A stretch of 64,000 nucleotides of DNA from Alphaproteobacteria bacterium (lineage in GTDB: Bacteria; Pseudomonadota; Alphaproteobacteria; Caulobacterales; Aquidulcibacteraceae), in contig JAGWZE010000005.1 in NCBI GenBank assembly GCA_018969015.1, positions 62,001 through 126,000 on the forward strand, given 5' to 3'. Both the position numbers and the translations under genes were made by a program. This document shows positions 48,911 through 58,838 of this stretch, one piece after another. The notes under the pieces were generated by a model. It worked only from the letters and a program-made list of their open reading frames with translations. It was not told where the DNA came from and ran no database searches. Position 1 is the stretch's first letter. Each line of letters begins with the position of its first letter.

Positions 48911-49993
48911 ATGGACTCGGCGACGCCCGACATCCTCCGGCAATTCACGCGCCAAGTCATCGAGGCGTTCTTCATGTACCCGCATGTCGTTGCGGCGGTG
49001 ATCTCTGTGGTCGCCGCGGCGGTGATCGTGGGCGGGTACTGGGCGGCGCGCGGGTCGGTGCAGGGGGTGCGCTCGGCGCGCCTGGCGCTGAAGGCGCAGG
49101 CGCTGCGGGCGTCGAAGGATCACCGCGCCCTCGTGCTGATGGGCCGGATCGGCGGCGGCGGGGCCAAGCTGCGCACCGATCTCGCGAACGCCATCGAACA
49201 GAATTTCGGCGCCTACGCCTTCCACGCCCCGGTGCGGGTCGAGGCGTTTCCGATGAGCCTCCCGGCGCTGCAGGACGGCGCGCCCATCCAGCGCCGTCGC
49301 CGCGTCGCGTCCGCGGCGGTCGAGGCCCTGCAGAAGTCCGATGCGGACATCCTGATCTGGGGCCGCAAGCGCATGGGCGGCAAGGTCGATCTGTTCATCG
49401 CCACGCCGCCGCCGCCGAACCAGATCGAGGACTTCACCACGATCTCCTTCAAGCTGCGCAGCCGCGATTTCGACGCCGTCGCCGAGGCGATCGCCTATGC
49501 CTGCGCCCGCCGCGCGCGGCCCGTGCTCAACAAGCCGCAGGACTACAAGCCCGAAAAGCTGCAGCCGATCGTCGAGGCGCTCGAAAAGTTCGTCACCGAT
49601 CCGCCGGCCAGCCTGTCGGATGGCGCTCGTCTCGAGATCCTGTCGGATTTCGCCTCCGGCGCCCTCAGCCTCGGCGAGCGGGGCGGCAACACGGGATGGC
49701 TCTCACGCGCGCTCGACGCCCGCCGCCAGTATCTCGACCGTCTCGACCGCGCCGCCGATCCGGCCGCCTGGGGCCGGGCGCAACAGGAAGTGGGCCGTGC
49801 GCTCGCCGCGCTCGGCGAACGCGAAGCGGACCGCGCCAAGCTCGAAGAGGCCGTCGGCATCCTCAAGACCTCGATCGACGCCCTGCGCGCCACCGAAAGC
49901 CTGCAGAGCGCCGAAGTGGCGATGCGCGCCCTCTCGCGGGCGGAGCAGACCCTCGCCGCCCGCCGCCGCGTCGGCCTGCGCTGGCCGGTTTAG
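48911..49993 (+). CDS. membrane-anchored protein with C-terminal TPR-like repeats
   Basis: About 360 residues. One membrane helix (residues about 24-44, HVVAAVISVVAAAVIVGGYW) is followed by a basic region and a cytoplasmic alpha/beta region (LVLMGRIGGGGAKLRTDL, DADILIWGRKRMGGKVDLF), then helical repeats resembling TPRs (WGRAQQEVGRALAALGERE, KLEEAVGILKTSIDALRA). The ATG at 48911 is chosen over a GTG at 48851 because it gives a more usual N-terminus. Proteins with this layout are generally annotated only as TPR-repeat proteins; function unknown. Confidence 0.7.
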   Translation: MDSATPDILRQFTRQVIEAFFMYPHVVAAVISVVAAAVIVGGYWAARGSVQGVRSARLALKAQALRASKDHRALVLMGRIGGGGAKLRTDLANAIEQNFGAYAFHAPVRVEAFPMSLPALQDGAPIQRRRRVASAAVEALQKSDADILIWGRKRMGGKVDLFIATPPPPNQIEDFTTISFKLRSRDFDAVAEAIAYACARRARPVLNKPQDYKPEKLQPIVEALEKFVTDPPASLSDGARLEILSDFASGALSLGERGGNTGWLSRALDARRQYLDRLDRAADPAAWGRAQQEVGRALAALGEREADRAKLEEAVGILKTSIDALRATESLQSAEVAMRALSRAEQTLAARRRVGLRWPV

Positions 49994-50016
49994 GCGCTTC
50001 GCCCCGCAAACGTCTG

Positions 50017-50117
50017 CGTCATCCTCGGCGCGCCGAAGGCGCGTCGGGGATCCAGGACCGTGAGGCCCCTGGATCCCGATGGATCCCCGACCTCGCTCTG
50101 CTCGGTCGAGGATGACG
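50017..50117. repeat. family C interspersed inverted repeat, copy 2
   Basis: A 101-bp element between convergent genes. Ends are cgtcatcctcgg and cgaggatgacg; inside are ggggatccag, ctggatccc and ggatcccc, so one arm has an extra partial copy. Its arms match those of copy 1 at 5932-6024. Confidence 0.8.
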
Positions 50118-50141
50118 GACGAGGTGACGCCAACGCGTCCC

Positions 50142-50795
50142 TTACGCCTCCACACCCACGCCGATCGGGCAGCTCACGCCGGTGCCGCCCAGGCCGCAAT
50201 AGCCGCCCGGGTTCTTGCTCAGGTACTGCTGGTGGTAGTCCTCGGCGTAGAAGAACAGCGGCGCGTCGTCGATCTCGGTCGTGATCGGCCCCAGGCCCTT
50301 CTTCGCCAACGCCGCCTGGTACGCGTCGCGCGCCGCCAGCGCCGTGGCCTTCTGGGCCGGCGAGGTGGCGTAGATCGCCGAGCGGTACTGCGTGCCGATG
50401 TCGTTGCCCTGGCGCATGCCCTGCGTCGGGTCGTGGCTCTCGAAGAACACCTTCAACAGCTGGGCGTAGGAAACCTGCGCCGGATCGAAGATCACGCGCA
50501 CAACTTCGGTATGCCCGGTGCCGCCGGAGCAGACTTCCTCGTAGGACGGGTTCGGCGTCAGCCCGCCGGCATAGCCCACGGCCGTCGTCCAAACGCCCGG
50601 CGTCTGCCAGAACTTGCGCTCGGCGCCCCAGAAACAGCCGAGGCCGAACACGGCCTCCTCCAGCCCCTCCGGGAACGGCGGCGCGATCGGGCGGCTGGTG
50701 ACGTGGTGCACGTTCTTGATGGGCATCGGCACGGCGCGGCCGGGCAGGGCTTCGGCGGCGGTCGGCAGCGCGAGCTTCTTGGTCTTGGCGAACAT
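50142..50795 (-). CDS. msrA: peptide methionine sulfoxide reductase A
   Basis: A 217-residue repair enzyme that reduces the S form of methionine sulfoxide. The catalytic Cys54 is in [16 protein letters not shown] and TGHTEVVRV are substrate-site blocks, and [11 protein letters not shown] is typical. Two C-terminal cysteines in [16 protein letters not shown] may recycle the active site. No signal peptide, so cytoplasmic. It is divergent from an exported glutathione peroxidase, suggesting a small oxidative-stress pair. Confidence 0.95.
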   Translation of the reverse strand: MFAKTKKLALPTAAEALPGRAVPMPIKNVHHVTSRPIAPPFPEGLEEAVFGLGCFWGAERKFWQTPGVWTTAVGYAGGLTPNPSYEEVCSGGTGHTEVVRVIFDPAQVSYAQLLKVFFESHDPTQGMRQGNDIGTQYRSAIYATSPAQKATALAARDAYQAALAKKGLGPITTEIDDAPLFFYAEDYHQQYLSKNPGGYCGLGGTGVSCPIGVGVEA

Positions 50796-50929
50796 GGCGG
50801 CGGCTCCTTCGGCCTTAGAGGTAGTGCGCCGGATACGCCGCGTCAGCCCGGTTGGTTGCGGGCGGGGCGATGACGGCGCGCGCTGACGTTCTATCTTCGA
50901 AGCCGGACAGATTTCGAGGAGGATGCGGC

Positions 50930-51517
50930 ATGCGGACTTTGGCGATCGCGGTGGCGTTGGCGGCGGCGGCCGTGACGTCGTCCGGGCTGATGTCGGCCCA
51001 GGCCGCGCCGGCGCAAGCGCAAGCGCCCGCGGCGACGTCCGCCCACGCCTTCTCGTTCGAAGGCCTCACCGGCGGCGCGATCCCGCTTTCGGCCTACAAA
51101 GGCAAGGTCGTGCTCGTCGTGAACACCGCCTCCAAATGCGGCTTCACCCCGCAATATGAGGGCCTGCAGAAGCTGTACGACGCCCGCAAAGGCCAGGATT
51201 TCGTCATCGTCGGCGTGCCGTCCGGAGATTTCGGCGGCCAGGAGCTCGGCTCGTCCAAGGAAATCGCGCAGTTCTGCAAGCTGAACTACGGCGTGACCTT
51301 CCCGATGGCGACGAAGAACCACGTCGTCGGCGCGGACGCGCATCCCTTCTACAAATGGGCGCTCGCGAGCTTCGGCCCTTCGACGGAGCCGAAGTGGAAC
51401 TTCCACAAGATCCTGATCGGCAAGGACGGCAAGGTCGTCGCGGCCTTCGGCTCCCGCACCACGCCCGACAGCCCCGAACTCGCCGCGGCGATCGCGAAGG
51501 CGCAGGCCGGGGCTTAG
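50930..51517 (+). CDS. exported glutathione peroxidase-family thiol peroxidase
   Basis: A 195-residue peroxidase. A signal peptide (residues 1-25, cut near AQA-AP) predicts a periplasmic enzyme, while most family members are cytosolic. The peroxidatic Cys70 is in [16 protein letters not shown]. The tetrad partners are in GDFGGQELG (Gln) and [10 protein letters not shown] (Trp and Asn). The FPCNQF block of classical members reads VPSGDF, without its Cys; another Cys in [14 protein letters not shown] could resolve. It probably reduces peroxides with thioredoxin-like donors. GAGGAGG lies seven bases before the ATG. Confidence 0.9.
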   Translation: MRTLAIAVALAAAAVTSSGLMSAQAAPAQAQAPAATSAHAFSFEGLTGGAIPLSAYKGKVVLVVNTASKCGFTPQYEGLQKLYDARKGQDFVIVGVPSGDFGGQELGSSKEIAQFCKLNYGVTFPMATKNHVVGADAHPFYKWALASFGPSTEPKWNFHKILIGKDGKVVAAFGSRTTPDSPELAAAIAKAQAGA

Positions 51518-51561
51518 GCGCACGCGAAGTCTCCGCGACAGTTCAGACGCACAAATCGGTC

Positions 51562-51721
51562 CGTCATTCCGGGGCGCGCGGCACGCGCGAACCCGGAACC
51601 CAGGCGCCGGAACCCAGGTGACCGGGAGCCCGCGATCGCGCGCGTTGGCGCATCGAATGGTCCGGACAGCCCATGTGGCCCCTGGGTTCCGGGTTCGGCC
51701 TGCGGCCGCCCCGGAATGACG
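51562..51721. repeat. family B interspersed inverted repeat, copy 2
   Basis: A 160-bp element filling most of the 341-base gap between gpx and mdh. Ends are cgtcattccgg and ccggaatgacg; gaacccggaacccagg pairs with cctgggttccgggttc inside. The rest of the gap holds a CGCCGG-N5-CCGGCG hairpin at 51737-51753 and the mdh promoter candidate. Confidence 0.85.
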
Positions 51722-51781
51722 AAGCGTATGATTTTTCGCCGGGGTCACCGGCGCCTCGGACCCTCCCAGACCTGCGCCGCA

Positions 51782-52821
<1,040 letters not shown>

Positions 52822-52829
52822 CGGTTCGG

Positions 52830-52858
52830 CGCCCTCCCGGTCCGCGGCCGGGAGGGCG
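52830..52858 (+). terminator. strong hairpin after mdh
   Basis: An 11-bp perfect stem CGCCCTCCCGG / CCGGGAGGGCG with a 7-base loop begins nine bases after the mdh stop. It has no T-tract, as is common for GC-rich genomes. Its presence supports mdh as a monocistronic unit. Confidence 0.6.
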
Positions 52859-52963
52859 ATCGTCCGGTCCCCGCGTTCCCGTTCACACGAAATTTGAACG
52901 TCTCCGGAGCAACCGTTCCCATCCGCCTTCGTTCGGGTTCGAGAAGGCTGGAGGGGCGCGACC

Positions 52964-54097
52964 TTGGACCGATACCCCGCACTTGAGGGATTGCGCGCCT
53001 GGCTGGCCTGGGCGGTCGTCGCGTCGCACGTGATGCAGGCCAGCGAACTCTACGAAACCAGCCACCTCGCGGCCTGGCTGTTCGATTTCGGCGAACGCGC
53101 CGTCGAAGTCTTCATCATCCTCAGCGGCTTCGTCGTGACGCATCTGCTGCTGTCGCGGCAGGAGACCTATGCGTCCTATCTCCGGCGGCGGGCCTTCCGG
53201 CTGCTGCCGGCGTTCATCGTGGCGTGCCTCGTGGGGGCGGCGGCGGTGTCGATCGCCGCCCACGCGCTCGGGCCCGCAACGGCGCAATCCGAGTGGGCGC
53301 GCCATGCGCAGGCCCTCGCTGCGGCGCAGGCGGAGCATCCGTGGGCGCACGCTCTGCTGCACCTGACGATGCTGCACGGCCTCGTGCCGAACACGGTCCT
53401 GCCGATGTCGCAGTACGCGTTCACGCCGCCGGGCTGGAGCCTGTCGCTCGAGTGGCAGTTCTACCTGCTGGCGCCGGGCGTGGTGTGGCTGTGGCGGCGG
53501 CGTTGGGGCCCCGTGCTGGTGACGGCCGCCGTGCTGGCGATGTACGCCGCCTACGCCGCCGTGACCGCAGCGCATCCGCAGCTCTGGACGAACCCGAGCC
53601 TTCTCCCCGGCGCGGCGCCCTTCTTCCTCGTGGGCGTCGCCAGCCGGTTCGCGGCCCCGCGCTGCGCCGGCACGATCGCGCACCCGCTCGCGCTCGCGGC
53701 GTTGGCGTTCGCGGCGCTCACCGCGCTGGGGCTGATCGCGCTTGGGCTTTGGGCGGCGATGCTGGCTGTGCTGTGGGCGCGGCGCGATGGCGCGGGCCGG
53801 ATCGACGCCGCGGCGCTGGCTCTGGCGGACCACGCGCTCTGCTCACCGGCGGCGCAGTATTTCGGCGCGCGCTCCTACAGCGTCTATCTCATCCACGTGC
53901 CGATCCTGATGCTGGCGTCGGCCGCGATCGGCGGGTTCGCGCAGATGGAGGCGCACCACAAGGCCTACCTGCTCGCCGCGGTGGCGATCCCCGCTTCGGT
54001 CGTCGCGGCGCACGTTCTCTACGCCGCTGTCGAGCGCCCGATGATCGCCCTCGGCGCACGCCGGCCCGCGCCGCGCGCGCTCGTCGCGGCGCAATGA
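52964..54097 (+). CDS. acyltransferase family 3 membrane protein
   Basis: A 377-residue protein with about ten membrane helices of the Acyltransferase_3 (OafA/NodX) family. YPALEGLRAWLAWAVVASHV holds the conserved Arg and the putative catalytic His, EVFIILSGFVVTHLL the FFxxSGF-like motif, and GWSLSLEWQFYLLAPG the family W-S-x-x-x-E block. Such enzymes acylate exported polysaccharides or lipids. The TTG start at 52964 is supported by GGAGGGG eight bases upstream and by the family N-terminus. The acceptor is unknown. Confidence 0.9.
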   Translation: MDRYPALEGLRAWLAWAVVASHVMQASELYETSHLAAWLFDFGERAVEVFIILSGFVVTHLLLSRQETYASYLRRRAFRLLPAFIVACLVGAAAVSIAAHALGPATAQSEWARHAQALAAAQAEHPWAHALLHLTMLHGLVPNTVLPMSQYAFTPPGWSLSLEWQFYLLAPGVVWLWRRRWGPVLVTAAVLAMYAAYAAVTAAHPQLWTNPSLLPGAAPFFLVGVASRFAAPRCAGTIAHPLALAALAFAALTALGLIALGLWAAMLAVLWARRDGAGRIDAAALALADHALCSPAAQYFGARSYSVYLIHVPILMLASAAIGGFAQMEAHHKAYLLAAVAIPASVVAAHVLYAAVERPMIALGARRPAPRALVAAQ

Positions 54098-54170
54098 CGT
54101 CGCCGCGCCCGCGCGCCCGCGCCTGAAGCGTCGCGGTTGCGCGCACGAATGGGGCCGGTATGGTCCGGCC

Positions 54171-55547
54171 ATGTCGAACGTCCGCCTCGCTCTCGCCGCC
54201 GCCGCTTTCGCGGCTCTCGTCCTTCCTGCGCGCGCCGAACCCGTCGCCGCTACGCCGATCCCGAAGAAGATCGAGCGCACCGTGGGCAAGCTTCAGGCCC
54301 AGGCCGCGTCGAGCGACCAGGCGCTGGATCTCGTGAAGGACCTCGTCACGAATGTCGGCCCGCGGCAGGCCGCCACCGAAGCCGAAGCGCGCGCGCGGCA
54401 ATGGGCGGTCGATCGTCTCACGACGCTCGGCTTCAAGAACGTCCGCGTCGAGCCGTTCACGATGACGGCGTGGCGCCGCGTGAAGGACGAAGTGGTGATC
54501 CTCACGCCGACGCCGATGAAACTCGGCGCCCGCGCGCTGGGCTATTCGGCCTCGGGCAAGGCGGAAGCCGAGATCGTCCGCTTCACCTCCGTCGCCGAGC
54601 TCAAGGCCGCCCCCGACTCCGCGGTGCGCGACAAGATCGTGTTCATCGACGAGCGCATGGAGCGCACGCCCACGGGCGCAGGCTACGCCGCCGCCGGCAT
54701 CAAGCGGCGCGAGTGCGGCCCCGCGACGGCGCTGAAGGGCGGTCTCGCCTGCCTGATCCGCACCGTCGGCACCACCGAGCGCTTCGTGAACACCGGCATG
54801 ATGTCCCGCGGCGGGCTGATGGGCGCGCTGCCGGCCGCCGCCATCTCCAACGAGGAGTCCGATGCGCTCGCGGCGCTGCTGGCGAAAGGCCCGGTGCGCG
54901 CGCGCGTCGACATCCAGACCGAGACGATCTCCGACGCCCCGTCCGGCAACGTCATCGCCGAATTGCCGGGCCGCGAGAAGCCGGACGAAATCGTCCTGCT
55001 CGGCGCGCATCTCGACAGCTGGGACATCACCCCCGGCGCGCAGGACGACGGCGCGGGCGTCGGCGTGATCATGGCCGCCGGCAAGCTCATCGAACAGCTG
55101 CCGCGCAATCCGAAGCGCACGATCCGCCTCGTTCTGTTCGGCGCGGAGGAGCAGGGCCTTCTGGGCGCGCAAGCCTACGCCAAGGCGCACGCCGCCGACC
55201 TGCCGAAGCACGTGCTCGCGTTCGAGCCGGACAGCGGCGCGGGCGCGGTGCGCGCGTTCTCGACGAAGTTCCCGGCGGAAAAGCTCGGCTACGGCGCCGC
55301 GATGCGCAAGGCGATCGGCGAGACGGACGGCGACAACACCGCCCGCGGATCGTCCGACGTCAGCGTTCTCGCCGGCGCGGGCGTTCCGGTCGTCGACATC
55401 CTCGTCGACATGTCCGCCTATTTCGACATCCACCACACCGTGCAGGACACGCCGGACCGCATCGTTCCCGAGAACCTGCGCCAGCAGACGTCCGCCTACG
55501 CCACGATCGCCTACATCGCGGCGGAGAGCGGGTGGGTGTTCAAGTAG
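54171..55547 (+). CDS. exported M28-family zinc aminopeptidase
   Basis: A 458-residue protein. A signal peptide (residues 1-22, ending ARA) is followed by an M28 domain with a PA insert (residues about 110-230). Zinc and catalytic residues visible: His280 in LLGAHLDSW, Asp292/293 in GAQDDGAGVG, Glu326-Glu327 in FGAEEQGLLGA, the Asp in FEPDSGAG, and a His in DIHHTVQDT. It likely trims peptides in the periplasm, as in glutamate carboxypeptidase-like or aminopeptidase Q proteins. Convergent with a small membrane protein gene 29 bases away. Confidence 0.92.
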   Translation: MSNVRLALAAAAFAALVLPARAEPVAATPIPKKIERTVGKLQAQAASSDQALDLVKDLVTNVGPRQAATEAEARARQWAVDRLTTLGFKNVRVEPFTMTAWRRVKDEVVILTPTPMKLGARALGYSASGKAEAEIVRFTSVAELKAAPDSAVRDKIVFIDERMERTPTGAGYAAAGIKRRECGPATALKGGLACLIRTVGTTERFVNTGMMSRGGLMGALPAAAISNEESDALAALLAKGPVRARVDIQTETISDAPSGNVIAELPGREKPDEIVLLGAHLDSWDITPGAQDDGAGVGVIMAAGKLIEQLPRNPKRTIRLVLFGAEEQGLLGAQAYAKAHAADLPKHVLAFEPDSGAGAVRAFSTKFPAEKLGYGAAMRKAIGETDGDNTARGSSDVSVLAGAGVPVVDILVDMSAYFDIHHTVQDTPDRIVPENLRQQTSAYATIAYIAAESGWVFK

Positions 55548-55576
55548 GCGCTCCCCAAAAATCGATGACGACGCGC

Positions 55577-55843
55577 TCAGCCTTTCGCCAGCAGCGCCTG
55601 CGCGAGCGCGGGATGCGTCGCGGCGTAAACGCCGGCCGCGCCGAGACCGGCCACGAACGCCCAGCCCATCAGATGCATCATTATACGTCCGAACTTGCGC
55701 TGACGCCCGCTCTTCGTCAGCGGGATGCCGATCTTGCGCGACACGTTGGATTCCAGCCGCGACAGGCCGATCGCGCGACGCCACGAGAACGACACGCCCG
55801 GAATGCCGGTATTGGTGTGCTGGTGCTGATGCGATTGCGTCAT
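55577..55843 (-). CDS. 88-residue single-pass membrane protein, His/Gln-rich N-terminus
   Basis: I do not recognise this protein. It begins with a His/Gln-rich segment (HQHQHTN), then a basic cytoplasmic stretch (SFSWRRAIGLSRLESNVSRKIG, SGRQRKFGR), and one hydrophobic helix (residues about 56-80). The HQHQH run may bind metal, but it is too short to claim. It lies between convergent M28 and upstream methyltransferase genes, with the ATG near 55843. Confidence 0.55.
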   Translation of the reverse strand: MTQSHQHQHTNTGIPGVSFSWRRAIGLSRLESNVSRKIGIPLTKSGRQRKFGRIMMHLMGWAFVAGLGAAGVYAATHPALAQALLAKG

Positions 55844-55917
55844 GACGCGCGCCTCCTACGACCCGATCGAGGAGGCGCTGCGCCGGTTGACAAGGTGTTA
55901 CCGCGATTGCCGCGCGC

Positions 55918-56745
55918 TCACCGCGCCGCCGTCACCACCCAGCACGCCGCCGGCATCGCCACGCCCTTCGGCGTTTCGTAGCGCGAAAGCATCGTCGTCA
56001 GCGCGTCGCCGATTGTGGCCGGATCGATCCCCTGCTCACGGATGAGCGGGCCCAGCGGTCCGATCCGCAACATCTTTGGCGCGGCCGCCGCGGCGCTGGG
56101 GCCAAGCACGTAATCGGTATCGAGCGGTTCGATGTGGATGTCGCGCCAGCCGGCGGCGGCGAGCAGGCCGGCGGTCCGGTCCCTGTCGGCGAACGCGAAC
56201 GGCCCGGGCGCGTGCGGCTCGGGCGGCTGCGGCGGCGCCTTCAGGAACGGCAGCGCCGCGACCAGCGTTTCGCGCGCCCATGCATTCTCGGCCATCCCGC
56301 GCCAGCAAATGAAGGCGATGCGCCCGCCCGGTTTCATCGCCGCGCCGATATGCGTGAACGCCGCAACCGGATCCTCGAAGAACATCACGCCGAAGCGCGA
56401 GAACGCCGCGTCAAAAGGCGCATGCGGCAGCGGATCGCGGCCCGCATCGGCGCAGATATAGGCCACGTCGCCGCCCTTGCTCATCGCGAGATCGACGAGC
56501 GGCGCGGAAATGTCCACCGCCGTCACCGATCCGCCCGGCTGCACGCGCGTCGCCAGCACACGGCTCGTCGCGCCGGCGCCGCAACCGATGTCGAGGATGG
56601 CCTCCCCGGCGCGCGGCGTAAGCGCGGCCATGGCCGCTTCGCCGAGCGGCGCGAGCATCGCGTCCAGCGATTCGTTTTCCTCGACCCACACGGGGCCAGC
56701 GTTGTGGTTCCAGTAGTCTGCCTGGGCGGAGTGAGCAGTCGTCAT
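55918..56745 (-). CDS. SAM-dependent methyltransferase
   Basis: A 275-residue class I methyltransferase. YWNHNAGPVWVE is an N-terminal cap; motif I is LDIGCGAGATSR, the ribose-binding acid is in VTAVDIS, motif II region CADAGRDPLPHAPFDAAFSRFGVMFF, and GGRIAFICWRGM follows motif IV. The small-molecule substrate is not evident. ATG at 56745, 48 bases from the divergent GNAT start. A longer open frame upstream is a base-composition shadow. Confidence 0.88.
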   Translation of the reverse strand: MTTAHSAQADYWNHNAGPVWVEENESLDAMLAPLGEAAMAALTPRAGEAILDIGCGAGATSRVLATRVQPGGSVTAVDISAPLVDLAMSKGGDVAYICADAGRDPLPHAPFDAAFSRFGVMFFEDPVAAFTHIGAAMKPGGRIAFICWRGMAENAWARETLVAALPFLKAPPQPPEPHAPGPFAFADRDRTAGLLAAAGWRDIHIEPLDTDYVLGPSAAAAAPKMLRIGPLGPLIREQGIDPATIGDALTTMLSRYETPKGVAMPAACWVVTAAR

Positions 56746-56793
56746 GGCGAGGGGACATGCCACGCGCAGCCGCCGCCTGCTACACCCGATGAC

Positions 56794-57345
56794 ATGCAAA
56801 CCGCGTTCGCCCACGAGGCCCCGATCCTGACGACCGACCGCCTGCTGCTGCGGGCGTGGCGTGACGACGACATCGACGGCCTCACCGACATGATGGCCGA
56901 CGCCGAGGTCGCGCAGTTCCTCACGATCGACCGCCGTCCGCCCGATCGCGCGACGACATGGCGGTCGATGGCGGCGTTCATCGGCCACTGGCAGCTGCGC
57001 GGCTACGGCCTGTTCGTGGTCGAGGAGCGGGCGACGGGCGCGTTCGTCGGGCGCGTCGGGCCCTGGCGGCCCGAAGGCTGGCCGGGCTTCGAAATCGGCT
57101 GGGGCCTCGCGCGGGCGCACTGGGGCAAAGGCTACGCGGCAGAGGCCGCACGGGTGGCGGGCGAGTGGGCGTTCGAGACGTTCGCGCTCGATGCGGTGAT
57201 CAGCCTGATCCACGTGGATAACGTGCGCTCGCAGAACGTCGCCATGCGGCTCGGCGAGCGCCCCGGCGCCGCTACGCTGCACGCCGGGCAGCCGCACGTG
57301 ATCTGGCGCGCGACGCGTTCGGAATGGGGCCGCCCCCGCGTCTGA
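56794..57345 (+). CDS. GNAT-family N-acetyltransferase
   Basis: A 183-residue acetyltransferase of the RimJ/RimL-like branch. TTDRLLLRAWRDDD opens the fold; the acetyl-CoA loop appears as ARAHWGKGYAAEAA, followed by VISLIHVDNVRSQNVAMRLG. It may acetylate a protein N-terminus or small amine. A GCTACACC at 56779-56786, seven bases before the ATG, resembles a -10 box and would give a nearly leaderless transcript. Confidence 0.87.
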   Translation: MQTAFAHEAPILTTDRLLLRAWRDDDIDGLTDMMADAEVAQFLTIDRRPPDRATTWRSMAAFIGHWQLRGYGLFVVEERATGAFVGRVGPWRPEGWPGFEIGWGLARAHWGKGYAAEAARVAGEWAFETFALDAVISLIHVDNVRSQNVAMRLGERPGAATLHAGQPHVIWRATRSEWGRPRV

Positions 57346-57362
57346 CCGGGCTCAGGCGGCGC

Positions 57363-58181
57363 TCAAAACCACCCCAGCTCCTTGAGCACCTTGAGGTTGC
57401 GCCGGCTCACCGGGGCGACGGCGCCGCTCGGCAGCACCAGGTCGACGCGCCCTTCGCCGCGGCGCACGTCGGCCACGGCCGCGCGCGCGACCCACCAGGA
57501 CCGGTGCGTCTGCGCGCCGTCGAGCCCCTCCAGTTCGGCGATGGCGTCGGCGAGGCGGTAGAGGATCAGGTCCTCGCCCTTGGACGTGTGCAGGCGCAGA
57601 TAGTGGTCCTCCGCCTCGAGCGCGTAGAGCACGGCGCCCATCAGCTTGGGCGGGAAGCGGCGGGCGAAGGCCGGCGCGGCGGGCGGACTGCCCGGCGGGG
57701 CGCCGGCTTGCGGCGCGGCCTCGTCGGTCATGACCGTCGGCGGGCGGGCGAGCATCATGATCGCCGTCATCGCCGCCGAGACGGCGACCACTGCGCCGAA
57801 CAGGAACGTCAGCGAGGCCGGTGACTGGCCGAACATGATCGCCGTGTAGCCGGCCACCACGAGCGTTAGCGGCCCCGAGATCAGCACCGTGATCACCGCC
57901 CAGGTGGCGAGGCGCGACTGCGTCGGCGCCCGCGTGGCGACGAGGCCCGACACCACCGCGCCGATCGCCGCGCCGATCAGCATCGTCGGCACCCAGTAGA
58001 CGAGGCGGGGGCCGAGCGGCAGCGCGTCGGTCCCGAACGCGCCGGCCACGGCCAGGAAGGCCCCGGCGCAGGCCGCCACCGCATAGCCGCTCCCGAATGT
58101 CGTCAGCCGCGCCCATGCCAGTCGCGAAGCGCGAACGGTCGCACGCTGCAGTTCGCGGATTTGCGGCGGCTTTTCACGCAT
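57363..58181 (-). CDS. membrane-embedded LytTR DNA-binding regulator
   Basis: A 272-residue regulator. Four hydrophobic helices (about residues 30-150) precede a linker and a LytTR DNA-binding domain (about 170-272) with LYALEAEDHYLRLHTSKG, HRSWWVARAAVADV and PVSRRNLKVLKELGWF. This membrane-LytTR form is common in Caulobacterales. It is divergent from a DUF2306 membrane protein gene, 79 bases apart, a likely target or partner. The signal is unknown. Confidence 0.87.
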   Translation of the reverse strand: MREKPPQIRELQRATVRASRLAWARLTTFGSGYAVAACAGAFLAVAGAFGTDALPLGPRLVYWVPTMLIGAAIGAVVSGLVATRAPTQSRLATWAVITVLISGPLTLVVAGYTAIMFGQSPASLTFLFGAVVAVSAAMTAIMMLARPPTVMTDEAAPQAGAPPGSPPAAPAFARRFPPKLMGAVLYALEAEDHYLRLHTSKGEDLILYRLADAIAELEGLDGAQTHRSWWVARAAVADVRRGEGRVDLVLPSGAVAPVSRRNLKVLKELGWF

Positions 58182-58260
58182 GCGGACGGGCCTCGGCGGG
58201 GGCAGCGGGGCAAGACGAGGGCGCGGTCAATGAACCGGCCGCGCCTGGAGATGCCCGAAC

Positions 58261-58815
58261 ATGACGACGACGACAACGCACCCGACCCCCGAGCGCCGCG
58301 GCACGCTGCTGCGCCTCCTCGTGACGTGCGGGATCGCCGCCGCGGTCGTGGGCGTCGCCATGGGACCCGTCTGGCGTTCGGTGCTCGCGGCGGCGTCCTC
58401 AGCCGGGGACCTGCATCTCCAGTTCGACATCGGGCTGCTCGCCCGGCGCGGCCTGGCCGTTCAGATCCATGTCGGGGCGGCGCTCACCGCGCTCGCGATC
58501 GGCGGTTTCATGCTCGCCCGGCCCAAGGGCGGGGGCCTGCACCGGACGCTGGGCTGGACCTGGGTCGTCGCGATGGCGACCACGGCGGGCAGCTCGCTGT
58601 TCCTGCGCGACCTCAACCACGGCGCGTTCAGCTTCATCCATCTGCTCAGCGGCTGGGTGCTCGTGGCGCTGCCGATGGCGATCGCCGCGATCCGGCGCGG
58701 CAATGTTCGCCTGCACCGGCGGATGATGCTCGGCCTCTACATGGGCGGCCTCGTCTTCACGGGCCTCCTGACCTTCATCCCGGGCCGGCTGATGTGGTCC
58801 GTGTTTTTCGGCTGA
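58261..58815 (+). CDS. DUF2306 membrane protein
   Basis: A 184-residue protein with four to five hydrophobic helices (about residues 17-40, 70-85, 97-115, 124-143, 155-178). The family pattern is present: LHLQFDIGLL, VQIHVGAALTALAIGGFML, RTLGWTWVVAMATTAGSSLF, and RRGNVRLHRRMMLGLYMGGLV. Conserved histidines in VQIHVG, LHRTLGW and RLHRRM suggest possible haem or quinone contacts, as in other four-helix membrane families, but no activity is known. Divergent from the LytTR regulator. Confidence 0.8.
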   Translation: MTTTTTHPTPERRGTLLRLLVTCGIAAAVVGVAMGPVWRSVLAAASSAGDLHLQFDIGLLARRGLAVQIHVGAALTALAIGGFMLARPKGGGLHRTLGWTWVVAMATTAGSSLFLRDLNHGAFSFIHLLSGWVLVALPMAIAAIRRGNVRLHRRMMLGLYMGGLVFTGLLTFIPGRLMWSVFFG

Positions 58816-58838
58816 GGCGTCGCCAAACCGTCGTCGCC

